Positions 11,616 to 18,800 of a stretch of DNA of 64,000 bases are shown here, one piece after another. Position numbers and translations under genes: made by a program. The DNA comes from Agromyces sp. H66. Its GTDB lineage: Bacteria; Actinomycetota; Actinomycetes; Actinomycetales; Microbacteriaceae. How positions within the stretch are numbered: position 1 is the first letter of the stretch; every line of letters begins with the position of its first letter. The notes below the pieces were generated by a model. That model ran no database searches. It was not told where the DNA came from and saw only the letters and a program-made list of their open reading frames with translations. The stretch is taken from contig NZ_SJZG01000007.1 in NCBI RefSeq assembly GCF_004959775.1, forward strand, positions 62,001 to 126,000, written 5' to 3'.

Positions 11616-13087
11616 CAGACGCGTGCGGGAACGAGGAGGTGCTCTCCGCCGTGGCGGTGACCCTTGAAGCCGGCCGCGCGGTCGGCCGCCTCGGTGAGCA
11701 CGCCACGCAGCTTCTGCTCGATCTCCTGGAACTCGGGCACGCCGATGGTGAGCGGCGGCGCCAGCTGGATCACGGGGTCGCCACGGTCGTCGGCACGGCA
11801 GTACAGACCGGCATCGAACAGCGCCTTCGACAGGAAGCCGCGGAGCAGGTCCTCGGACTCCTCGTCGTTGAAGGTCTCGCGCGTCGCCCGGTCCTTCACC
11901 AGTTCGATGCCGAAGAAGTAGCCGTCGCCGCGGACGTCGCCGACGATCGGGATGTCGAGCAGCTTCTCGAGCTCGGCGCGGAACAGCGGCGAGTTCTCGC
12001 GGACGCGCTCGTTGAGCCCCTCCTCCTCGAAGATGTCGAGGTTCTCGAGCGCCACGGCCGCCGACACGGGGTGCCCGCCGAAGGTGTACCCGTGGTAGAA
12101 CGACGTCGTGCCGTGCCTGAAGGGCTCGTAGATCTTCTCGGAGATGATCGTCGCGCCGATGGGGGAGTACCCCGAGGTCATGCCCTTGGCGCACGTGATC
12201 ATGTCGGGCTGGAAGCCGTAGGTGGTCGAGGCGAACATGTTCCCGATGCGGCCGAAGCCCGTGATCACCTCGTCGGCGACGAGCAGCACGTCGTACTGGT
12301 CGCAGATCTCGCGCACGCGCTGGAAGTATCCGGGAGGCGGCGGGAAGCACCCGCCCGAGTTCTGCACGGGCTCGAGGAAGACCGCCGCGATCGTCTCGGG
12401 GCCCTCGAAGAGGATCATCTCCTCGATGCGGTTCGCGGCCCAGACGCCGAAGGCCTCGACGTCGTCGGCGGGCGCCCCGACATCGGCCGCCCGGTAGAAG
12501 TTCGTGTTGGGCACGCGGAAGCCGCCGGGGGTGACCGGTTCGAACATCTCCTTCATCGCCGGGATGCCCGTGATGGCGAGCGCGCCCTGCGGCGTGCCGT
12601 GATAGGCGACGGCGCGTGAGATGACCTTGTGCTTCGTCGGGCGCCCCTGGAGCTTCCAGTAGTACTTGGCGAGCTTGAAGGCCGTCTCCACGGCCTCGCC
12701 GCCGCCGGTCGAGAAGAAGACGTGGTCGAGGTCGCCCGGGGCGTACCCGGCGAGGCGGTCGGCGAGCTCGATCGCCGACGGGTGGGCGTACGACCAGATC
12801 GGGAAGAACGCGAGCTCCTCCGCCTGCTTGGCGGCCGCCTCGGCGAGTCGGCGGCGTCCGTGTCCGGCGTTCACCACGAACAGGCCCGAGAGCCCGTCGA
12901 AGTACTCGCGGCCCTCGATGTCGTAGATGTGGTGGCCCTTGCCGCGCGTGATGATGGGAACGCCCGACGTCTCCATCGTCGACTGGCGGGCGAAGTGCAT
13001 CCAGAGGTGGTCCTTCGCCTTCTGCTGCAGCGCGGCGTCGTCGTAGCCGGCGGCTCCGGCGTTCGTCGCCGAGTCGAGGGTGGTCAT
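11615..13087 (-). CDS. Class III aminotransferase, probable putrescine/polyamine transaminase
   Basis: 490-residue PLP enzyme. The Schiff-base Lys301 lies in MITCAKGMTSGY, and LVADEVITGFGR supplies the PLP aspartate. The FFSTGGGEAVETAFKLAKYYW and KVISRAVAYHGTPQGAL stretches are typical of the putrescine/pyruvate and beta-alanine-type omega-transaminases. It has a strong ribosome site (aaggagga, minus strand) before the ATG at 13087. It is cotranscribed with the oxidase and follows lrp by 28 bases. Expected reaction: transfer of an amino group from putrescine to an oxo acid, yielding 4-aminobutanal for the dehydrogenase encoded divergently. Confidence 0.85.
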   Translation of the reverse strand: MTTLDSATNAGAAGYDDAALQQKAKDHLWMHFARQSTMETSGVPIITRGKGHHIYDIEGREYFDGLSGLFVVNAGHGRRRLAEAAAKQAEELAFFPIWSYAHPSAIELADRLAGYAPGDLDHVFFSTGGGEAVETAFKLAKYYWKLQGRPTKHKVISRAVAYHGTPQGALAITGIPAMKEMFEPVTPGGFRVPNTNFYRAADVGAPADDVEAFGVWAANRIEEMILFEGPETIAAVFLEPVQNSGGCFPPPPGYFQRVREICDQYDVLLVADEVITGFGRIGNMFASTTYGFQPDMITCAKGMTSGYSPIGATIISEKIYEPFRHGTTSFYHGYTFGGHPVSAAVALENLDIFEEEGLNERVRENSPLFRAELEKLLDIPIVGDVRGDGYFFGIELVKDRATRETFNDEESEDLLRGFLSKALFDAGLYCRADDRGDPVIQLAPPLTIGVPEFQEIEQKLRGVLTEAADRAAGFKGHRHGGEHLLVPARV

Positions 13088-13115
13088 TGCTGTCCTCCTT
13101 TGGCGGGGTGCCCGC

Positions 13116-13598
13116 TCAGCGGGTGCCCCAGTTGTAGAACTGCTTCTGCAGCTTCAGGTAGACGAACGTCTCGGTGCTGAGCACGCCGGGCAGGCTCCGG
13201 ATGCGCGAGTTGAGGAGGTTGATGAGCTCCTCGTCGTTCTCGCACACCACCTCGGCGAGCAGGTCGAAGCTGCCGGCCGTGAGCACGACGTAGTCGATCT
13301 CGGGGATCTCCGCGAGGCGTTCGGCGACCTCTCGCGTGTCGCCGCCCACGCGGACCCCGATCATCGCCTGCCGGGTGAAGCCCAGCTGCATGGGGTCGGT
13401 CACGGCGACGATCTGCATCACGCCCGACTCGGTGAGCCGCTGGACGCGCTGCCGCACGGCCGCCTCGCTGAGTCCGACGGCCTTGCCGATGTCGGCGTAC
13501 GACCGGCGCCCGTCCGCCTGCAGCTGCTCGATGATCGCCTTCGACACGTCGTCGAGGGTCACCGGGCGCGCCGTTGGCGTGCGAGCTGTGTTCGTCAT
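13116..13598 (-). CDS. Lrp/AsnC family transcriptional regulator
   Basis: 160 residues. The N-terminal winged helix-turn-helix (about residues 18-65, SYADIGKAVGLSEAAVRQRVQRL) is followed by an AsnC ligand-binding domain of the RAM type (GVRVGGDTREVAERLAEIPEIDYVVLTAG). It lies first in the operon with the transaminase and oxidase and divergent from the aldehyde dehydrogenase. It is therefore probably the local regulator of polyamine breakdown and of itself. The start is leaderless-like, with CACAAT 6 bases upstream. Confidence 0.92.
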   Translation of the reverse strand: MTNTARTPTARPVTLDDVSKAIIEQLQADGRRSYADIGKAVGLSEAAVRQRVQRLTESGVMQIVAVTDPMQLGFTRQAMIGVRVGGDTREVAERLAEIPEIDYVVLTAGSFDLLAEVVCENDEELINLLNSRIRSLPGVLSTETFVYLKLQKQFYNWGTR

Positions 13599-13604
13599 TC
13601 GTTG

Positions 13605-13610
13605 ATTGTG
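13605..13610 (-). promoter_or_regulatory. -10-like box of lrp, leaderless type
   Basis: CACAAT on the minus strand, 6 bases before the ATG at 13598. A candidate operator overlaps its upstream side. Confidence 0.45.
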
Positions 13611-13617
13611 ACAGTGA

Positions 13618-13642
13618 CGGACGCCACTCGCAAGCGAATCCG
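13618..13642. promoter_or_regulatory. Candidate Lrp-type operator
   Basis: Imperfect inverted repeat with paired blocks CGGA/TCCG at the ends and TCGC-aa-GCGA near the centre. It lies 20 bases upstream of the lrp start, in the lrp/aldehyde dehydrogenase divergent region. Position and size suit an AsnC/Lrp dimer site; the evidence is only symmetry and context. Confidence 0.35.
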
Positions 13643-13708
13643 TCGAATCATGCCGGTTTCACAACTGATTCCATATCTCTTCGCTCGCCATCGCCGTGCC
13701 TCCCCGGC

Positions 13709-13714
13709 TACCAT
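13709..13714 (+). promoter_or_regulatory. Candidate -10 of aldehyde dehydrogenase gene
   Basis: TACCAT in a local sequence context like the other -10 boxes here. A start of transcription about 7 bases downstream would place the 41-base palindrome at the very 5' end of the mRNA. No clear -35 is seen. Confidence 0.35.
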
Positions 13715-13722
13715 GGGCGCAC

Positions 13723-13763
13723 GGCGCCGCAGGTCGCGCCGCGGCGGCGCGACCTGCGCCGCC
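13723..13763. promoter_or_regulatory. Long GC-rich palindrome in aldehyde dehydrogenase leader
   Basis: The arms 13728-13742 and 13744-13758 pair perfectly (15 bp) around a single central base at 13743. After one mismatch, four further pairs extend to 13723 and 13763. It ends 29 bases before the ATG at 13793. Either a dyadic operator or an RNA hairpin at the mRNA 5' end is possible. Confidence 0.6.
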
Positions 13764-13792
13764 ATGATCCGACGACCAGAGGACGCATCCGC

Positions 13793-15226
13793 ATGGGCAA
13801 CGCACCACTCCGGAACTTCATCGGCGGCGAGTACGTCGAGGCGCGCGGCGACACCGTCATCGACCTCATCGACCCGGCGACCGAGGAGGCCTACGCGGTC
13901 TCGCCCGTGTCGACGACGGCCGACGTCGACGCCGCCTACCGCTCGGCATCCGACGCCTTCGAGGTGTGGGGCGAGACGACGCCCGCCGAACGACAGCTCG
14001 CCCTCTTCCGCATCGCGGACGCCATGGAGACGCGTGCCGAGGAGTTCGCCGATCTCGAGTCCCGGGACACCGGCAAGCCGCGGGCCACCCTCGTCGCCGA
14101 CGAGATCATGCAGTCGGTCGACCAGCTGCGCTTCTTCGCGGGCGCCGCCCGCAACCTCGAGGGGCGGTCGGCCGCCGAGTACCTGAAGGACCACACCTCG
14201 TTCGTGCGCCGCGAGCCGATCGGCGTGATCGGCCAGGTGACGCCGTGGAACTACCCCCTCAACATGGCCGTCTGGAAGGTGGCGCCGGCGATCGCCGCCG
14301 GCAACACCGTGGTGCTCAAGCCGAGCGACACCACGCCGCTCTCGACGCTCCTGCTCGCGGAGGTCGCCGCCGAGTTCCTGCCGGCAGGCGTCTGCAACGT
14401 CGTGACGGGCGACCGCTCGACGGGCAGCGAGCTGCTCGGGCACGACACGCCGCAGATGGTCGCGATCACGGGATCGGTCCGCGCGGGCATGGAGGTCGCG
14501 CGCGCCGCGGCCGCCGACCTGAAGCGCGTGCACCTCGAGCTCGGCGGCAAGGCGCCGGCCATCGTGTTCGGCGACACCGACATCCAGCAGGCGGCCGCCG
14601 GCATCGTCACGGCGGCGTACTTCAACGCCGGCCAGGACTGCACGGCGGCGACCCGGGTGATCGTGCACGAGTCGGTGCACGACGAGCTCGTCGCGGCGCT
14701 CGTCGCCGAGGCGCGCCGGAACGCGCGCACCGGCGGGCCGCACGAGGAGGGCGTGCTCTACGGACCGCTCAACAACGCCAACCAGCTCGCTCACGTGTCG
14801 GGATTCGTCGAGCGACTCCCGGGACACGCCGAGATCGTCCTCGGCGGCGGTCGGCAGGGCGACGTCGGCTACTTCTGGGAGGCGACCATCGTGACCGGAC
14901 TCCGGCAGGACGACGAGGCGGTCCAGCGCGAGATCTTCGGCCCCGTGCTCACCGTGCAGACCTTCCGCGACGATTCGGAGGCGCTCGCGATGGCCAACGG
15001 CGTCGACTACGCGCTCGCCTCCTCGGTCTGGACGAGCGACCACCGCCGGGCGATGCGCTTCGCGAAGCGCCTCGACTTCGGCTGCGTCTGGATCAACACG
15101 CACATCCCGTTCGTGTCGGACATGCCGCACGGCGGGTTCAAGCACTCGGGCTACGGCAAGGACCTCTCGAACTACGGCTTCGAGGACTACACCCGCATCA
15201 AGCACGTGATGAGTCACATCGGCTGA
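13793..15226 (+). CDS. Aldehyde dehydrogenase, probable gamma-aminobutyraldehyde dehydrogenase
   Basis: 477 residues from the ATG at 13793 (MGNAPLRNFIGGEYVE), with an agagga ribosome site at 13778-13783. An upstream in-frame start would run through the palindrome. The catalytic residues are Cys283 in FNAGQDCTAATR and Glu249 in HLELGGKAP. The ending SDMPHGGFKHSGYGKDLS is characteristic of the PatD/Prr 4-aminobutanal dehydrogenases. Expected reaction: 4-aminobutanal plus NAD+ to GABA, which the GabT-type enzyme at 38346-39722 can use. Divergence from lrp suggests shared control. Confidence 0.88.
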   Translation: MGNAPLRNFIGGEYVEARGDTVIDLIDPATEEAYAVSPVSTTADVDAAYRSASDAFEVWGETTPAERQLALFRIADAMETRAEEFADLESRDTGKPRATLVADEIMQSVDQLRFFAGAARNLEGRSAAEYLKDHTSFVRREPIGVIGQVTPWNYPLNMAVWKVAPAIAAGNTVVLKPSDTTPLSTLLLAEVAAEFLPAGVCNVVTGDRSTGSELLGHDTPQMVAITGSVRAGMEVARAAAADLKRVHLELGGKAPAIVFGDTDIQQAAAGIVTAAYFNAGQDCTAATRVIVHESVHDELVAALVAEARRNARTGGPHEEGVLYGPLNNANQLAHVSGFVERLPGHAEIVLGGGRQGDVGYFWEATIVTGLRQDDEAVQREIFGPVLTVQTFRDDSEALAMANGVDYALASSVWTSDHRRAMRFAKRLDFGCVWINTHIPFVSDMPHGGFKHSGYGKDLSNYGFEDYTRIKHVMSHIG

Positions 15227-15258
15227 CGACCGGGCGCGACGGTGCCAGACTGGTCGCC

Positions 15259-16431
15259 ATGGTCGCGGGATCCCTCATGAGCGCCGCGGTGCCCGGCGCG
15301 ACCGCGTGGGACATCGTCGTCGGCGATCGGTTCATCGCCGCGCTCGCCGCGCCCGCCCCCGACGCCGGCGCCTCGGCGCTGGCCGAGGCGGCCGGCGACG
15401 ACCGCGTGCAGATCGAGGCCCTCGTCGGGTCGATCCCCCTCCACTCCGCCGAGCAGGTCGACGACTTCGCGATCGTCTGGTGGCCCAGCGCGGATCCCAC
15501 CGAGGTGACCGCAGTGGTGCGCGGGAACGCCGTCGTCGACCTCACCTCGCCCGGCGGCACGCGACGGTTCGACGCCCGCGGCATCCGGCCGTGGCATCTC
15601 GCCGAGTTCGCCGAGGTGGTGGCCCTGCGGATCACGTCCGCCGAGGCGCCCCTGGACCGGCTCGGCCGAGCCGCCGACCCCGTACCGCACGCACGAGCGA
15701 GCCTCTGCGCGACGTCGATCGAATGGCAGTCGGCCCCCGACGCGGCGCGCGACGCGGCGGCGGCGCTGCGGGACGCCACAGCCGCGGCGGCGGCCGCCGA
15801 CACGATCCTGATGCCCCGTCGCGGCCGGACGCCGGACACCGACGACGACGACACGGTCCGCACGTCGCCGCAGCCGTCGCCCACGGCGACGAGGCCGGTG
15901 GCGATCCCCACGATCGACGTCGAGCTCCCGGGTCGCGACGAGCCCGGCGCATCGTCGGCGCTCGCCGCGACCGCCGTGGCGGATGCCCCGTCGGCCTCAT
16001 CGGCGTCGACGACGGGCGACGAGCACGGGTCGACGACGACCCTCGTGCCGGCCTTCCGCATCGGCGGCGGACTGCCGCACCCGGTCATCGCGCCCGTGCT
16101 CATCGGGCGCCGCCCCCTCGCGCCGCGCATCCGGAGCGGCATGGCCCACGAGCTCGTCACGGTCGCGTCGCCGCGGGCCGTGGTCTCGGGCACGCACCTC
16201 GAGCTGCGCGTCGAGGGCACGCGCCTCGTGGCGACCGACCTGCGCTCCACGAACGGCACGGTCGTGCACGGGGCGTCCGGCACTCGCCGGATGCGATCGG
16301 GCGAGTCGATCGTCGTCCCGCCGGGCACCAGCCTCGACCTCGGAGACGGTACGATCGTCGAGATCTCCCTCGCTCCCGCCCCCGGACCCCCCGCAGCGCC
16401 ATACCCGACAGACAGCAGGCCGCACCCGTGA
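15259..16431 (+). CDS. FHA domain protein with long acidic/Thr-rich linker
   Basis: 390 residues from the ATG at 15259. The N-terminal about 130 residues are an unrecognised alpha/beta region (VGDRFIAALAAPAP). It is followed by a low-complexity Ala/Thr/Asp linker (DTDDDDTVRTSPQPSP) that could be phosphorylated. The C-terminal FHA domain, about residues 275-385, keeps the phosphothreonine-binding residues GRR, SGTH and STNGT. There is no membrane segment. It is the first gene of the FHA-PP2C-kinase locus, with a 4-base GTGA overlap with the phosphatase, and probably acts as the phospho-reader of the downstream kinase. Confidence 0.8.
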   Translation: MVAGSLMSAAVPGATAWDIVVGDRFIAALAAPAPDAGASALAEAAGDDRVQIEALVGSIPLHSAEQVDDFAIVWWPSADPTEVTAVVRGNAVVDLTSPGGTRRFDARGIRPWHLAEFAEVVALRITSAEAPLDRLGRAADPVPHARASLCATSIEWQSAPDAARDAAAALRDATAAAAAADTILMPRRGRTPDTDDDDTVRTSPQPSPTATRPVAIPTIDVELPGRDEPGASSALAATAVADAPSASSASTTGDEHGSTTTLVPAFRIGGGLPHPVIAPVLIGRRPLAPRIRSGMAHELVTVASPRAVVSGTHLELRVEGTRLVATDLRSTNGTVVHGASGTRRMRSGESIVVPPGTSLDLGDGTIVEISLAPAPGPPAAPYPTDSRPHP

Positions 16432-17252
16432 CGCAGATTGGCAACGGCAACGCCCGTCATCGCGTCGACCTGCCCGACGGCACCGAACTCGAGATCTCCT
16501 GGGCCGCGATGACCGACACGGGCCTGCGTCGCGAGGTCAACGAGGACAGCTACGTGGCGCAGGCGCCCATCTTCGCGGTGGCCGACGGCATGGGCGGGCA
16601 CGCGGCCGGCGACTTCGCGAGCGCCGCGGTCGTGACGAGACTGGCCGAGCACGGCGGCAAGCCCCTGATGGGGACCCCCGAGATCGACCAGGCGCTGCGC
16701 CTCGCCGTGCAGGACATGGGTCGCGGGGCCGGGGTCACCGACGAGGGCAGCGGCACGACCGTCACGGGCGCCGCGCTCGGCGCGATCTCCGACGAGCCCG
16801 CGTGGATCGTCTTCAACATCGGCGACTCGCGGGTGTACCGGCTCGTCGGCGGCGTGCTGGAGCAGCTCACGGTCGACCACTCGATCGTGCAGGAACTCGT
16901 CGACGCCGGCCAGATCACGCGGGAGGAGGCCGACACGCACCCGCACTCGAACGTCATCACGCGTGCGGTCGGCTTCCACGAGGCGCCCATCCCCGACTAC
17001 CGCGCCATCGCGATCGAGGAGGGGATGCGCCTGCTCATCTGCTCCGACGGGCTCACCAAGGAGCTCACCGCGTATGGGATCCGGCACTTCCTCATGGCCA
17101 ACCGGAAGGCCGACGCCGCGGCGCGCCAACTCGTCGAGGCGGCCCTCGGCAACGGCGGTCGCGACAACGTGACGGTCATCGTCCTCGACGTGCTGAAGGT
17201 CGTGCGCCCGCCCGGGGCGCGGCACAGCGCCGGCGGTGACGACCTGCACTGA
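16428..17252 (+). CDS. PP2C-family protein phosphatase
   Basis: 274-residue metal-dependent Ser/Thr phosphatase. All family motifs are present in order: GLRREVNEDSY, VADGMGGHAAGD, GSGTTVTGA, NIGDSRVYRL, ICSDGLTKEL and GGRDNVTVIV. The metal-binding aspartates are intact, so it should be active. It has no membrane anchor, so it is cytoplasmic. The GTG start overlaps the FHA gene stop. It should reverse phosphorylation by the Ser/Thr kinase encoded next, as in the PstP/PknB pairing of other actinobacteria. Confidence 0.92.
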   Translation: MTQIGNGNARHRVDLPDGTELEISWAAMTDTGLRREVNEDSYVAQAPIFAVADGMGGHAAGDFASAAVVTRLAEHGGKPLMGTPEIDQALRLAVQDMGRGAGVTDEGSGTTVTGAALGAISDEPAWIVFNIGDSRVYRLVGGVLEQLTVDHSIVQELVDAGQITREEADTHPHSNVITRAVGFHEAPIPDYRAIAIEEGMRLLICSDGLTKELTAYGIRHFLMANRKADAAARQLVEAALGNGGRDNVTVIVLDVLKVVRPPGARHSAGGDDLH

Positions 17253-17308
17253 CGGATGCCACTGGGTGACGAGATCGCCCCGCACATCGCTTCGCTGCGG
17301 CATCCGTC
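17251..17308. promoter_or_regulatory. Spaced inverted repeat upstream of kinase promoter
   Basis: GACGGATGCC at 17251-17260 and its exact reverse complement GGCATCCGTC at 17299-17308, separated by 38 bases. The right arm ends 7 bases before a TACAAT box. A looping operator is possible, but the GGATGCC word is common throughout this window, so chance pairing cannot be dismissed. Confidence 0.3.
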
Positions 17309-17315
17309 GCCAACC

Positions 17316-17321
17316 TACAAT
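17316..17321 (+). promoter_or_regulatory. Candidate internal promoter -10 for kinase operon
   Basis: TACAAT in the 129-base gap between the phosphatase and kinase genes, giving a leader of about 55 bases with a good ribosome site (gggagga, 17373-17379). No convincing -35 is seen. Confidence 0.45.
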
Positions 17322-17381
17322 GGGGGCACCGGTCGCCGCCGGTTCGCGGGTGGCGTCGAGGCACCGGATGCAGGGAGGAAC

Positions 17382-18800
17382 GTGTCGAGGCGTCTGCCGT
17401 CCACCCCGCCGAACCTGCCCGGGTTCGCGTTCATCCGCGTGCTCGGCTCCGGCGGGTTCGCCGACGTGTTCCTGTACGAGCAGAACATGCCGCGCCGGCT
17501 CGTCGCCGTGAAGGTGCTGCTGGCCGAGGTCGTCAACGACGAGATGCGCCAGATGTTCCAGGCCGAGGCGAACATCATGGCCCAGCTCTCCTCGCACCCG
17601 TCGATCCTCACCGTCTACCAGGCCTCGGTCGCGGCAGACGGCCGCCCCTACCTCGTCATGGAGTACTGCTCCGCCGCGCTGGGGCAGCGCTACCGCGCCG
17701 TGCAACTGCCGCTGGCCGAGGCGCTCTCGATCGGCGTCCGCATCGCGAGCGCCGTCGAGACGGCGCACCGGCAGGGCGTGCTGCACCGCGACATCAAGCC
17801 GTCGAACATCCTGACCACGGCGTACGGGCACCCGGTGCTCAGCGACTTCGGCATCGCCGCCACGCTCGGCGAGGCCGCGATGAGCGACGCCGTGGGCCTG
17901 TCCATCCCGTGGTCGGCGCCCGAGGTGCTGCACGACGACGTGTCGGGCACCGTCGCGAGCGAGGTGTGGTCGCTCGGGGCGACCGTGTACTCCCTCGTCG
18001 CGGGTCGCAGCCCGTTCGAGGTGCCGGGCGGCGACAACTCCTCGATCACGCTGATGTCGCGGATCGAGAAGGCCCGGCCCGCACCGACCGGCCGTGCCGA
18101 CGTTCCGGCGAGCCTCGAGCGAGTGCTGGCGCGGGCCATGTCGCGTCGACCGAAGGATCGCCAGGCGAGCGCGCTCGAGTTCATCCGGGACCTGCAGGCC
18201 GTCGAGGAGGAACTCGGCCTCCCGCAGACGCCGATCGAGGTGGCGATGGACGACTGGGCCCTCGCCACGGCGGTCGACCTCGATGAGCGCACCCGCGTCA
18301 GCGGCCAGCACGCGCTCGACGGCGGCCACGGCGCACGACGTCGCACCCGACGTTCCGCCGCACGGCGCTCCGCCTCGGGCGTCGGCGCCGAGTCCCACCC
18401 CCGCGAGGGATCCACCGCCCGCGGTCGCACCGCGCCGCCGACCACGAAGCGTCTCGTGTGGGGCATCTCGCTCGCCGCGGCGCTGCTCATCGCGGTCGTG
18501 AGCGCGGGCATCCTCGCCGTGGTGCAGGGGTCGAGGACGATTCCCGTCGTGACGGACGTGCGGGGCGAGGTCGACGGGGCCGCCGTGGTGTTCACGTGGG
18601 ACGACCCCGGCATCGAGGGCGGCGACGCCTACGTCGTGACGGTCGACGGCGAGCCGTGGCCCATGCAGCGCGCCGCGCGCCTCGACGTCGGCGCCGACGC
18701 CGGCGATCGCGTGTGCGCGAGCGTCACCGTCACGCGTGACGGCAAGTCGGGCGTGCCGAGCGTCGAGCGCTGCGTCGACGTGGGGGCGGAGGTCGGTTGA
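17382..18800 (+). CDS. Transmembrane Ser/Thr protein kinase (PknB-like) with extracellular FN3-like tail
   Basis: 472 residues from the GTG at 17382 behind gggagga. The kinase domain spans about residues 14-270: glycine loop LGSGGFADV at 21-29, VAVK with Lys44, the catalytic loop HRDIKPSN at 135-142, DFG at 155-157, and APEV. A basic linker leads to one membrane helix (about 357-382) and then a roughly 90-residue beta-rich domain like fibronectin III (VVFTWDDPGIEGGDAYVVTV), without PASTA repeats. A one-base TGATG overlap couples it to the giant surface protein, so the two probably act together across the membrane. Confidence 0.9.
   Translation: MSRRLPSTPPNLPGFAFIRVLGSGGFADVFLYEQNMPRRLVAVKVLLAEVVNDEMRQMFQAEANIMAQLSSHPSILTVYQASVAADGRPYLVMEYCSAALGQRYRAVQLPLAEALSIGVRIASAVETAHRQGVLHRDIKPSNILTTAYGHPVLSDFGIAATLGEAAMSDAVGLSIPWSAPEVLHDDVSGTVASEVWSLGATVYSLVAGRSPFEVPGGDNSSITLMSRIEKARPAPTGRADVPASLERVLARAMSRRPKDRQASALEFIRDLQAVEEELGLPQTPIEVAMDDWALATAVDLDERTRVSGQHALDGGHGARRRTRRSAARRSASGVGAESHPREGSTARGRTAPPTTKRLVWGISLAAALLIAVVSAGILAVVQGSRTIPVVTDVRGEVDGAAVVFTWDDPGIEGGDAYVVTVDGEPWPMQRAARLDVGADAGDRVCASVTVTRDGKSGVPSVERCVDVGAEVG

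Noticed and set aside
15198..18398. A 1,066-codon minus-strand open frame opposite the FHA, phosphatase and kinase genes
   Set aside because: It has no motif or ribosome site and runs antisense to three genes whose motifs are complete.
18797..18799. TTG start for the giant protein
   Set aside because: The ATG three bases later gives the usual TGATG coupling with the kinase stop.
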